Below, piece by piece: positions 45,765 to 53,414 of a stretch of DNA of 64,000 nt. Origin of the DNA: DAOUAM01 sp034433305 (GTDB lineage: Bacteria > Chloroflexota > Dehalococcoidia > Lucifugimonadales > DAOUAM01); contig DAOUAM010000069.1 in NCBI GenBank assembly GCA_034433305.1, positions 21,345 to 85,344 on the forward strand. Reading direction: 5' to 3'. Numbering within the stretch: the first letter of the stretch is position 1; each line of letters begins with the position of its first letter. The position numbers were made by a program, and so were the translations under genes. The notes under the pieces were generated by a model. That model saw only the letters and a program-made list of their open reading frames with translations, searched no databases and was not told the origin of the DNA.

Positions 45765-46850
45765 TTGGTGACAGTTAGCAAAGTAAGATCCATGCATAAA
45801 GCTGCTTGGCTAGTCATTGGGTTGGTAGCATTGCTGTCTTGTACATCAGCGCCTGCTACAAGTTCCGCAGAGTCTCCGACCTTGACTCCACAAAGGTCTG
45901 CTACAGCGATTACGTCCACGCCTGCTGTTGTTCTCACATCTACGGCAACGCCAGAAAGGCCAATGCTCCTTGACACCAGCCCCTCATGTGAAGAAGATTC
46001 TGAACACCCTCGCCAGATAGATGGCCCAGGTGAGATGCGGGGGATTGTCTGTGGTCTGCAGCCTGGCGACAGCGCGACATTGGTCCTGCGGAAGCACCTT
46101 GAGGGTGAGCAACCAAGCAACCCTGTATTGGAGATTCCAGTGCAAAACGGCCCCTGGAGCTTGACACGACTCGATCTTGAGCCTGGATTTTATACATTGG
46201 GTCCAGCCGACCAGGAACTTTACCTGACGACTCCAGTCAATAGATTTGTGCGCATTCCTGACAAGGGCGTGGTATGGAGATTTAGTCACATTACTTTTGA
46301 GTTCGTCAGGCGCGATAAGGTCGTAGAACGTTTCGGATACCCTCTATGTGAGTCAACGACAAGTGGTGGTATTTCCCCCGTAACGGCTGTAACTCCGCTA
46401 CCGCCGGGGAGTCCGTCGGGAACTCGTATGTGTGTCTCGCTCTATAGCACTGGTGTTGGCGACAATGAGGTGAGGGGGCGGATAACTGGACTAGAGCCTG
46501 AGGGCGTCGCCTCTATAACCATTTATCGCCTCCCGATTAAGCGGCAAACCAGGGAGGACTGTCCAGATTCATACATAGAAGGCATAGGGTGTCCCGCATT
46601 GCCCAATGAACCTCTGGACGAGGTCCCACCCAATTTGAAGGAAATAGCCTTGGTAGCTACATTCCAGGTATCTGGAAAACAATGGGGTCTCGCTGGTTCA
46701 GAGGTTGAGCCGGGAGTATATCTGGTCGTCATGGAGACTGAGGGTTACAGGGTTAACCCCGTTGGATATATAGTGCAAGTGCCCTACTCTCATCTTGCAC
46801 CTGCTAGAGTAGAAAGGGTGGATTTCACTCTGACTAGGACAGCACCTTGA
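45765..46850 (+). CDS. Predicted lipoprotein of unknown function
   Basis: 361 residues. AAWLVIGLVALLSC is a lipoprotein signal with Cys at about 26, followed by a long Ser/Thr/Pro linker (SAPATSSAESPTLTPQ...), typical of Chloroflexota surface lipoproteins. Then two similar beta-rich segments: GEMRGIVCGLQPGDSATLVL (about 89) and NEVRGRITGLEPEGVASITI (about 227), each followed by a WxL-type strand, which look like repeated domains. TTG 45765 has AGGAG nine bases upstream; ATG 45792 is the alternative. AT-richer DNA. Confidence 0.72.
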   Translation: MVTVSKVRSMHKAAWLVIGLVALLSCTSAPATSSAESPTLTPQRSATAITSTPAVVLTSTATPERPMLLDTSPSCEEDSEHPRQIDGPGEMRGIVCGLQPGDSATLVLRKHLEGEQPSNPVLEIPVQNGPWSLTRLDLEPGFYTLGPADQELYLTTPVNRFVRIPDKGVVWRFSHITFEFVRRDKVVERFGYPLCESTTSGGISPVTAVTPLPPGSPSGTRMCVSLYSTGVGDNEVRGRITGLEPEGVASITIYRLPIKRQTREDCPDSYIEGIGCPALPNEPLDEVPPNLKEIALVATFQVSGKQWGLAGSEVEPGVYLVVMETEGYRVNPVGYIVQVPYSHLAPARVERVDFTLTRTAP

Positions 46851-46981
46851 CCTTTAATATCCAGAGCATAATAGTCAGCCCTCTGAAAATGGAGAGTTAG
46901 CACGCTTATGATCCCTACGGTCACTCGCACTGAAGGATTTCGCAATCGAGTGTGCGTTAGCAAAGACGCGGAGGATAACCA

Positions 46982-47629
46982 ATGGGAATCGGCAACGCTC
47001 TGAAGTCCCGATTCGGCACTCGCCTTCTGATAACTGCGTTAGTCGCTGTCGCCACTGGTCTGTTAATCGGACTCGGTATTAGATTTGCCCTGGCACAGGG
47101 GGAAGACGGGACTCTATCCGATTGCGAGTTGGGTGGTGACACTTCATTTGTTGAAGCGCAATCAATCTCGCAATTGGCATCTAGCGCAGACGCTGTGATA
47201 AAGGGGAAAATCACGAGTGTCCGTGGATATCAAGACCAATATGCTGAGGGACCACCATCACGAGTCCCTTATGTGCAGAGGTTCGTGGTCTATGACATCG
47301 CACTGGAGGAAGTCCTGTCCGGAGCCGTACCCCAAGGGAAGTCTCAGGTCTCGCTAGGTGTTCCGTTTACTTTGTGTCTCGAAATTGGAGCGACATACTA
47401 CATGTTCGTTGAAAATCAGAATGTCACCAGTGAGCCATACGTAGACAGAAAGAGCACATACCAGGTCCCTGCGGACTACAGCCTTGCTTGGTTCGGGCCA
47501 GCGAATGTCATGGAATTGCGTTCAGGCAAGGTCGTGTTTCTGGGAAGGGTAGGACAGCAAGCACCGGGCTCAACTATGGATGAGGCTGAGTTCAGGGAAC
47601 TGGTTCGACAAACGGTCAGTCAACCGTAG
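46982..47629 (+). CDS. Secreted or membrane-anchored protein of unknown function
   Basis: 215 residues. LLITALVAVATGLLIGLGI (about 15-33) then RFALAQG is a signal peptide or single anchor. The mature part begins with QSISQLASSADAVIKGKITSV (about 59), a pattern seen in secreted beta-barrel-like proteins that report on binding (SADAVIVGxV), and includes RFVVYDIALEEVLSGAVPQG. Function unknown. Third gene of the AT-richer block, all on the plus strand; ATG at 46982 follows GGAGG-like GAGGATAACC. Confidence 0.7.
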   Translation: MGIGNALKSRFGTRLLITALVAVATGLLIGLGIRFALAQGEDGTLSDCELGGDTSFVEAQSISQLASSADAVIKGKITSVRGYQDQYAEGPPSRVPYVQRFVVYDIALEEVLSGAVPQGKSQVSLGVPFTLCLEIGATYYMFVENQNVTSEPYVDRKSTYQVPADYSLAWFGPANVMELRSGKVVFLGRVGQQAPGSTMDEAEFRELVRQTVSQP

Positions 47630-47688
47630 CACTTGGACCACAGGAGGACGCACTCTATACCAGGTCGCTATGATGAGGCCATAAAATG

Positions 47689-47717
47689 GTAGAGGCAACC
47701 ACAAGGGTTGCCCCTAC
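47689..47717. repeat. Short GTAGAGGCAACC repeat remnant
   Basis: GTAGAGGCAACCACAAGGG with GTTGCCCCTACC directly after, i.e. one half of the palindromic repeat found elsewhere. It lies between the last secreted-protein gene and the aldehyde oxidoreductase fragment. Confidence 0.75.
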
Positions 47718-47775
47718 CAATACGGCGGCATCATACAGAACTGGTATAATGGCTACTGTCCGTTGCATTCAAGAG

Positions 47776-48051
47776 CTAGGTTTTTGTGGAAGACCCGGAC
47801 TTGAAGGATGCAATGTCTTCCAGCCCCAGCTCCCGCAGCTTCTCCTCCGGCACCAGGCCGTCCTGCGTCCAGCCCCGGGCGCGGTAGTAGGCCGCCACCA
47901 TCATGTCCAGCTCTTCCGCGGACAGGCCGACGCCCCGGGCGACGCCGCTGGGCAGCTTCTCGCTGAGCACCCTGGGCGGCAGGGTGTCGTCGGCCCGGGT
48001 CCAGCCCTCGCGGATATGAACAGCTTCTTCAGGTTGCTGATGCGCTCGCCA
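47776..48051 (-). pseudogene. Partial copy of the aldehyde oxidoreductase 3' end
   Basis: 233 bp (47819-48051) match 48786-49019 at an offset of about 967 bp, with roughly six mismatches and one single-base deletion near 48,018 that shifts the frame. It encodes AGERISNLKKLF, then LPSGVARGVGLSAEELDMMV up to EKLRELGLE, and diverges at the end (DIASFKSGSSTKT). No start of its own. It sits immediately downstream of the DUF4926 stop. Confidence 0.92.
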
Positions 48052-48066
48052 GCTTTCCTTAGCTCT

Positions 48067-48300
48067 TTATACTGGCAGTTCCATCTGCCGGGCGTGGGTG
48101 ATGTCTCGGCTGCTCACCGGGCGTACCTGCGTCGCGAGCACGGTAGCCATGGCCACTGTGTCGCCATCAAGGGTCAGGAACTCTACCTCAAAAGCTTCGC
48201 CCTGGCGATGTACGTGCACTATGGTGCCAACATCGCCTGCCTTCAGTCCTTCCTCGGGAATATCGCTCGTCAGAATGACCCGGTCATGCTCTTTAAACAT
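48067..48300 (-). CDS. DUF4926 protein, likely antitoxin-like partner
   Basis: 77 residues: FKEHDRVILTSDIPEEGLKA then GDVGTIVHVHRQGEAFEVEF, the DUF4926 pattern of a small SH3-like barrel. It follows a DUF6883 gene with a 4-bp gap. In my recollection the two families are frequent neighbours, with TA-like character, but this pair has no proven function. Stop codon 16 bp before the copied oxidoreductase end. Confidence 0.85.
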   Translation of the reverse strand: MFKEHDRVILTSDIPEEGLKAGDVGTIVHVHRQGEAFEVEFLTLDGDTVAMATVLATQVRPVSSRDITHARQMELPV

Positions 48301-48304
48301 CTCT

Positions 48305-48640
48305 TCACCCGATTGGATGTGCCGTTATCAATCTCGGGATGGCGCTTCCTTTTTCAATTATCCAGACAGTCCTCACGCGTGGATTGCGCCCATCAGGCGT
48401 TTTCAGGCTCCCATCTACACTGTAGCGAGTACCATATGGGGACTCCACGATTTTGACAACCGGGCAAGTTGTGCCGTGGTCTCTCAAAGCTTCTGCAAGC
48501 ACCTGCCACTCCTCTACGCTAAAGCCAAACCTGTTGAAGAATTTGGCCTTGCTGCGCCCATCGGCGTGAGTGGCGGAGAGCAGGTATTCAGTGATTTTCT
48601 CTCTATCCACCCTTGCCCGATTTGCATTAGGCAACCTCAC
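48305..48640 (-). CDS. DUF6883 protein, candidate toxin partner
   Basis: 111 residues: RLPNANRARVDREKITEYLL (about 2-21), KAKFFNRFGFSVEEW, YGTRYSVDGSLKTPDGRNPR and VRTVWIIEKGSAIPRLITAHP. It matches the DUF6883 type as I know it. GTG start at 48640 (the N-terminal MRLPNA depends on it). Intact reading frame. Between it and the oxidoreductase stop lies a 120-bp AT-rich stretch likely to carry its own promoter (TTGACG, TTATAG elements). Confidence 0.82.
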   Translation of the reverse strand: MRLPNANRARVDREKITEYLLSATHADGRSKAKFFNRFGFSVEEWQVLAEALRDHGTTCPVVKIVESPYGTRYSVDGSLKTPDGRNPRVRTVWIIEKGSAIPRLITAHPIG

Positions 48641-48760
48641 CCCTTGACCTCAGCAAATACAGGCATTTGGCTGGAGTGGTCCCGGCGTCTTGAGCCAGGC
48701 AGCTACGCCAAGCGTCAAGCATACCATCTCCTTATTTGACCACACCCTATAACAATATAT

Positions 48761-50593
48761 TCATACTACCTCAGCGGCCATACCCTCCAGCCCCAGCTCC
48801 CGCAGCTTCTCCTCCGGCACCAGGCCGTCCTCCGTCCAGCCCCGGGCGCGGTAGTAGGCCGCCACCATCATGTCCAGCTCTTCCGCGGACAGGCCGACGC
48901 CCCGGGCGACGCCGCTGGGCAGCGTCTCGCTGAGCACCCTGGGCGGCAGGGTGTCGTCGGCGCGGGTCCAGCCCTCGCGGATGTTGAACAGCTTCTTCAG
49001 GTTGTTGATGCGCTCGCCGGCCAGCCGCAACTCTTCGGGCGTTATGGGCCAGCCGGTGACGCGCTCGTAGATGGCCGCCGACTCGGCGTAGAAGTCGGCG
49101 AAGGCTTTGCGCAGGAACTTGCACCAGATGAGGGAGTCCAGGACGGCGGAGAAGTCCTCGCCGTCCTTGGTGATGCGCCCGCGCTGCTCGTCGGCCTTGA
49201 GCCGGTCAACCCGGGCGGAGAAGTCGGCCTCGTAGGCCGAGGAGCGGTTGTGGCAGGCGCCGCGAGTGCTGACGGCCAGCCCCAGGGCCATGGTCTTGAG
49301 GCTGCGCGGCTCGTAGCCGGGCATCTCCAGGCCCTTGACGTGCATGGCCCAGGCCTCGGAGCCGTGGCCCAGCGACTGCGCGGCCCTGCGGCTGCCCTCG
49401 GCCAGCAGGGCGCCGATGCCCTCCCGGCGCGCTATCATCTGAAGGCATGCCAGCACGGCCCCGGCGTCGCCGAAGCGCAGCTCCAGGCCGCCCGTGTCCT
49501 CCAGGGACAGGATGCCCTTCTCGAAGCATTCCATGGCCCAGGCGATGGTGGCGCCGGCGCTGATGGTGTCCATGCCCAGCTCGTCGCACAGGCGCGCGGC
49601 CCGGATGACGGCGTTGGGGTCGGACACTCCCACCAGCGGCCCCAGGGCGAAGGCGCTCTCGTACTCCATGCGCCCGCTGGACTCCGGCCCGCCGTCCCTG
49701 GTGACGACGATCTTCTCGCAGCCAATGGTGCAGTTGGCGCAGTGGGCGTTCTTGACCAGGTGGGCCTGGTGGAACTCCTCGCCGCTGACCTGCTCGGCGC
49801 CGTCGAAGGTGGACTGCTGGAAGTTGCGCGTGGGCAGCGTGCCCAGACGATTGAACACGGCGACGTTGGCGAGCGTCCCCAGGGTGCGGTACTTCTCGGT
49901 GGCAGGGCCGAGGCTGCGCCACGCCAGGTCCAGGCCCACGGTGTGCAGCGCCTGGGGGTCGTACACCGGCACGGCCTGAGTGCCGCGCACGGCGATGGCC
50001 TTGAGGCCCTTGGCGCCCATGACAGCGCCCGGCCCGGTACGCCCCGCCTGCCGGCCGCCGTCGTTGCTGATGCTGGCGAACCGGACCAGGCGCTCGCCTG
50101 CCGGGCCGATGCAGGCCACCCGCACGCGGTGGCCCAGCCGCTCCTTCACCGCTCGCTCGGTCTCCGACGTGGTAAGCCCCAGCAGGCCGCCGCCGTCCAG
50201 GAACTCCACGTCGCCGTCGTTGACGTAGAGCAGGGCAGGGTAGGGGCTTTTGCCGGTGATGATGAGGGCGTCGCAGCCGGCCTTCTTCAACTCCGTCGCC
50301 AGGAAGCTGGAGGACAGCGAGTCACCGATGAAGCCCGTGAGAGGCGACCTGGCCAGCACGGCGAACTTGCTGGAGGTGGTCAACCTGCTGCCCACCAGGG
50401 GGCTGGTCACGAAGATGAGGGGGTTGTCGGGGCCAAGGGGGTCGGTGCGCGGGGGGCAGTGCCTGTAGAGCAGGTAGGTGCCCAGGCCGATGCCGCCGAT
50501 GAACCGCCGCAGGACGTCCTCGCCCAGCGGCTCCCAGCGGACGCTCTGGCCCGTCAGGTCCACCACCAGCGCTCTGCCGTGGTAGCCGAACAT
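48761..50593 (-). CDS. Aldehyde:ferredoxin oxidoreductase, tungsten-type
   Basis: 610-residue W-pterin enzyme oxidising aldehydes or other substrates with ferredoxin. The N-terminal pterin-binding domain opens MFGYHGRALVVDLTGQS. The [4Fe-4S] cysteines are in HCANCTIGCEK (about 285-295) and a further Cys in DSLIWCKF (about 508). GSRRAAQSLGHGSEAWA and RGACHNRSSAYEADF are family stretches. 6 bp downstream of a MoaD-like gene, as in other W-enzyme operons. Its last 233 bp are repeated 967 bp downstream. Confidence 0.93.
   Translation of the reverse strand: MFGYHGRALVVDLTGQSVRWEPLGEDVLRRFIGGIGLGTYLLYRHCPPRTDPLGPDNPLIFVTSPLVGSRLTTSSKFAVLARSPLTGFIGDSLSSSFLATELKKAGCDALIITGKSPYPALLYVNDGDVEFLDGGGLLGLTTSETERAVKERLGHRVRVACIGPAGERLVRFASISNDGGRQAGRTGPGAVMGAKGLKAIAVRGTQAVPVYDPQALHTVGLDLAWRSLGPATEKYRTLGTLANVAVFNRLGTLPTRNFQQSTFDGAEQVSGEEFHQAHLVKNAHCANCTIGCEKIVVTRDGGPESSGRMEYESAFALGPLVGVSDPNAVIRAARLCDELGMDTISAGATIAWAMECFEKGILSLEDTGGLELRFGDAGAVLACLQMIARREGIGALLAEGSRRAAQSLGHGSEAWAMHVKGLEMPGYEPRSLKTMALGLAVSTRGACHNRSSAYEADFSARVDRLKADEQRGRITKDGEDFSAVLDSLIWCKFLRKAFADFYAESAAIYERVTGWPITPEELRLAGERINNLKKLFNIREGWTRADDTLPPRVLSETLPSGVARGVGLSAEELDMMVAAYYRARGWTEDGLVPEEKLRELGLEGMAAEVV
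48786..49019. repeat. Direct repeat copy (3' end of aldehyde oxidoreductase)
   Basis: Parental copy of the 233-bp repeat also found at 47819-48051, lying inside the intact oxidoreductase gene. The DUF4926/DUF6883 pair lies between the two copies. Confidence 0.9.
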
Positions 50594-50599
50594 GGCCTT

Positions 50600-50893
50600 T
50601 TAACCTCCCGCCTGGCTGGAGAACAGGAGCACGCTATCGCCGGGCCTGAGCCTCAGCGGCCCGCCCGCCACGAAGGCAGTGCCATTCAGGTTGAAGACGT
50701 AGCTGTCCTTCAGCCCGGTGCGGTCCTCGCGGATGGCCCTGCCCACCAGCGCGGGGCAGGCCTCCGCCAGCGCCGTCGCGATGTCCGAGGGCGCGGCCAC
50801 CTCCGGCACCTCGACCTCGACCTGGCGGCGCCCCGCTGCCAGCCGGGCCAGCCCGAACAGCTCCACCCGTACGCGCACCGTCGTCGTGGCCAC
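50600..50893 (-). CDS. MoaD/ThiS-like sulfur carrier
   Basis: 97 residues of the beta-grasp ubiquitin fold: VRVRVELFGLARLAAGRRQV at the start and LLFSSQAGG at the end, with the double glycine needed for thiocarboxylation. It serves as the pterin sulfur donor, probably for the W-pterin of the adjacent aldehyde oxidoreductase (6 bp upstream of it). GTG 50893 chosen; a TTG further upstream gives an unlikely extension, and GTG 50878 is possible. Confidence 0.85.
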   Translation of the reverse strand: MATTTVRVRVELFGLARLAAGRRQVEVEVPEVAAPSDIATALAEACPALVGRAIREDRTGLKDSYVFNLNGTAFVAGGPLRLRPGDSVLLFSSQAGG

Positions 50894-50964
50894 GTGCCTG
50901 GTCCTGTCCCACAAGAGTCACCGTGCCACTATTTTACCGCAATCCCGGCTGCCGCGTGGAACAA

Positions 50965-51054
50965 TCACTCGATAAGCACAACATGGAGGCCGTGAGACCT
51001 GAAGAAGTCGCGGTCTTCCGTGACTATCACGTCAATCCATGCTCGATATATATG
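50965..51054 (-). pseudogene. C-terminal remnant of a PIN-domain toxin
   Basis: About 29 codons reading HIYRAWIDVIVTEDRDFFRS then HGLHVVLIE and a stop at 50965. This resembles the end of PIN-domain VapC toxins (IVT-DRDF----G--V). A TGA in frame at 51055-51057 and the mobA stop precede it, so nothing upstream remains. It occupies the 185-bp gap between mobA and the MoaD-like gene. Confidence 0.6.
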
Positions 51055-51078
51055 TCAAAGTTGGCGCTGTGCAGGGGA

Positions 51079-51684
51079 CTACAGCCCTCGTGCCGCCAGC
51101 GCCAGCGCTCGGTCCAGGTCCTCCTGGGTGTTGACGTTGAAGAAGCTCAGGTGCTCCGGGTCGAAGGTATCTATCACCTCTTCCGGCAGGAACTTCACCC
51201 GCACGTCTTCGAAGAAGCGGGCGATCTTGAGGTCGTTGGCCCGGAGCTTGGCCTCGATGTGGGGCAGGCACCGCCTGGAGTACAGGGCGTGGGTCGGCTC
51301 AGGCCGGCCCTCCAGCACCGGCACCACGGCGTCGAAGCCCTCCCGAAGCGACAGCATGTGCCGCAGCAGGCCCAGGTGCAGGAAGGGCATGTCGCAGGCG
51401 GCCACCAGGCCCCACTGGCCGTCGCAGGCCGACAGGCCGCTGAATATGCCGCCCAGGGAGCCGGTGTCGGGGTAGACGTCCACCGCCACCTTGACCGACT
51501 CCGGCAGGGACAGCGCCTTGGCCCGCTCGGCGTTGTTCACCACGACCACCACCTGGTCGGTCACCTGGCCCAGCCGGCCGATGACGCGCCGGATGAGCGG
51601 CTCGCCGCCCACAGGCTCCAGCGCCTTGTTGCGGCCCAGCCGCCGGCTCATGCCGCCAGCCAGGACGATTCCAGAGATTTCCAC
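51079..51684 (-). CDS. mobA: Molybdenum cofactor guanylyltransferase MobA
   Basis: 201 residues. Transfers GMP to molybdopterin to form the MGD used by formate dehydrogenase. The signature LAGGMSRRLGRNKALEPVGG (about 7-26) and the DMPFL motif (about 94) are present. GTG 51684 (VEISGIVLAGG) starts at the expected point; the frame is open 27 codons further without family similarity. Lies in a minus-strand run from the MoeA fusion to the aldehyde oxidoreductase. Confidence 0.92.
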   Translation of the reverse strand: MEISGIVLAGGMSRRLGRNKALEPVGGEPLIRRVIGRLGQVTDQVVVVVNNAERAKALSLPESVKVAVDVYPDTGSLGGIFSGLSACDGQWGLVAACDMPFLHLGLLRHMLSLREGFDAVVPVLEGRPEPTHALYSRRCLPHIEAKLRANDLKIARFFEDVRVKFLPEEVIDTFDPEHLSFFNVNTQEDLDRALALAARGL

Positions 51685-51789
51685 TTGATACCCAGGAAGG
51701 TGTATATAGACCGGTGCCGCCACTTCAGGCAGGGTTGGCGTTAAGCCCCCTGGCGACAACCCCATTATAGGCGAGAACGACCTGCCGCG

Positions 51790-52794
51790 CTAACCTTGCC
51801 AGGAGCGTGCCAGCTCCAGCTCTTCCCGCCGGCGGCTGTAGCCTTCTGGCGAAGGCGGAGGGTGGGCCTCGTAGTGGGCGACCAGGCGCTCCAGGTAGGC
51901 TGGCAGGGGCGTGTACTGTATTCCCAGCTCTTCCTTGCTGCGCCGATTGTCCAGCTCGGACATCCAGAGGCCGCTGAAGGGGGAGCAGTCCGGCAGCAGG
52001 CCGTGGGCCTCCAGCAGCCCCCTGTCCAGCAAGGCAAGCCGCAACTCGTAGCCCGCGATGCCTGCCAGCAGCTCCAGGAACTCCCGAAATGGGATCGTTT
52101 CATCCTGGGATATGTTATAGGCGCGGCCCCGGCCAGGCCCGGCCCTGAGCAGGGCCAGGATGGCCGCCACCACGTCGCGGCCATAGACGTGGCGCAGGGG
52201 CAGGTGAGGCCCTGCCGGCACCAGGACCGGGCCTCCATCCTTGAGCCGCAGCAGGTAGCCGTAGAGACGGTGGGAGGGGTCACGCTCGCTGTTGACTGTG
52301 GGCATACGTATGGTGGTGAAAGGGAACCGCCGGGCCTCCCACGCGCTGGTCAGGGCATCCTCAGCCTGGCGCTTCTCGAAGCCGTAGCGCCACTGCTCGA
52401 AGTCGCGGCTTTCGGGAGTCAGGTTGTCCATCAGGGGGCCGTCGTAGTCCTCCTCTCTGTATGGCCTTTGCAGGCCCAGCCGCGACAGGTAGACCTGGCC
52501 GGTGCTGAGGAATATGTAATGGCCCGTGCGGCCGTCCAGTAGCTCCGTGACGGCGCTGGCGTCGGCACCGTTGTAGAGAGTGGTATCCACCACGGTGTCG
52601 AAGGAGCGGCCGGCCAGGGCCTGCCTGAGCTGGGCAGGCTGACTGCGGTCGCCGCGCAGGCGCTCCACCTCCGGCGGCAGCTCGTCGGGCGTTTGGCCGC
52701 GGTTGAAGACCGTCACCCGGTGGCCGCCCTGGAGCAGCTCCAGGGCCAGCAGGTGCCCCATGTCTCGCGTGCCCCCGATGATGAGGACATTCAT
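51790..52794 (-). CDS. NAD-dependent epimerase/dehydratase family protein
   Basis: 334-residue short-chain dehydrogenase-like protein. The Rossmann motif is LIIGGTRDMGHLLALEL (about 4-20), a variant with G-x-x-x-x-G. The usual YxxxK appears shifted as RYGFEKRQAE (about 137-146). It resembles plant-type CSP41 or chloroplast mRNA-binding and RmlD-like proteins. Substrate unknown. ATG 52794 overlaps the acetyltransferase stop by 4 nt. Confidence 0.85.
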   Translation of the reverse strand: MNVLIIGGTRDMGHLLALELLQGGHRVTVFNRGQTPDELPPEVERLRGDRSQPAQLRQALAGRSFDTVVDTTLYNGADASAVTELLDGRTGHYIFLSTGQVYLSRLGLQRPYREEDYDGPLMDNLTPESRDFEQWRYGFEKRQAEDALTSAWEARRFPFTTIRMPTVNSERDPSHRLYGYLLRLKDGGPVLVPAGPHLPLRHVYGRDVVAAILALLRAGPGRGRAYNISQDETIPFREFLELLAGIAGYELRLALLDRGLLEAHGLLPDCSPFSGLWMSELDNRRSKEELGIQYTPLPAYLERLVAHYEAHPPPSPEGYSRRREELELARSWQG

Positions 52795-53381
52795 TGGGCG
52801 CTCCCGGTGTGCAGCCGCATGATGGGCCGGGTCTCGGAGCGGCGGGCGCACTCGGTGAACCCGGCCTTCTGAAAGGCCGAGGCCAGGCCGGTGTAGACGA
52901 AGGCAGCCGGCACCTGGCCCTGCCGTGGCTCCACCGGGTAGCCCTCGATGACCGCCCCGCCGTGCTCCCTGGCGTACTCCACGGCGGCCCGCAGCAGCGC
53001 GACGGTGAGGCCCTGCCGGCGATGGCGCCTGTCCACGAAGAAGCAGACCACCGACCACACTGGCGTGTCGTCCACGGGCCTCAGTACGCGCGAGCGCTCC
53101 AGGCGCAGGAAGTCCGGCCTGGGCGCCACGGAGCACCAGCCCAAGGCCTGGCCCTGGTGGTAGGCCAGGATGCCCGGCACGACGCCGGAGTCCACCAGCG
53201 CCTTCATGGCCTGGCGGTTGCCCTCGCCCTTCTGGCGCTCGAACTCCGAGGACGCCAGTCGCCACCACATGCACCAGCAGCCGCCGGTGGCGCCCCGAGG
53301 GCCGAACAGCCTCTCGAAGTCGGCCCAGCGCTCGGGCGTGAGGGGGTGGAACGTTAACATCTTTCCAGGCTGCTCAGCCAT
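52791..53381 (-). CDS. GNAT-family N-acetyltransferase
   Basis: 196 residues. Acetyl-CoA-binding motif VCFFVDRRHRRQGLTVALLR (about 113-132; R/Q-x-x-G). It begins LTFHPLTPERWADFERLFG and has the family's CWCMWWR stretch, common in a subgroup acting on unknown substrates. ATG 53381. It overlaps the epimerase by ATGA, indicating coupling. Function in the Mo cluster is not evident. Confidence 0.85.
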   Translation of the reverse strand: MAEQPGKMLTFHPLTPERWADFERLFGPRGATGGCWCMWWRLASSEFERQKGEGNRQAMKALVDSGVVPGILAYHQGQALGWCSVAPRPDFLRLERSRVLRPVDDTPVWSVVCFFVDRRHRRQGLTVALLRAAVEYAREHGGAVIEGYPVEPRQGQVPAAFVYTGLASAFQKAGFTECARRSETRPIMRLHTGSAQ

Positions 53382-53414
53382 CGCTAATGCCTTTCTCTAC
53401 GTGCAGCGCTTCGA

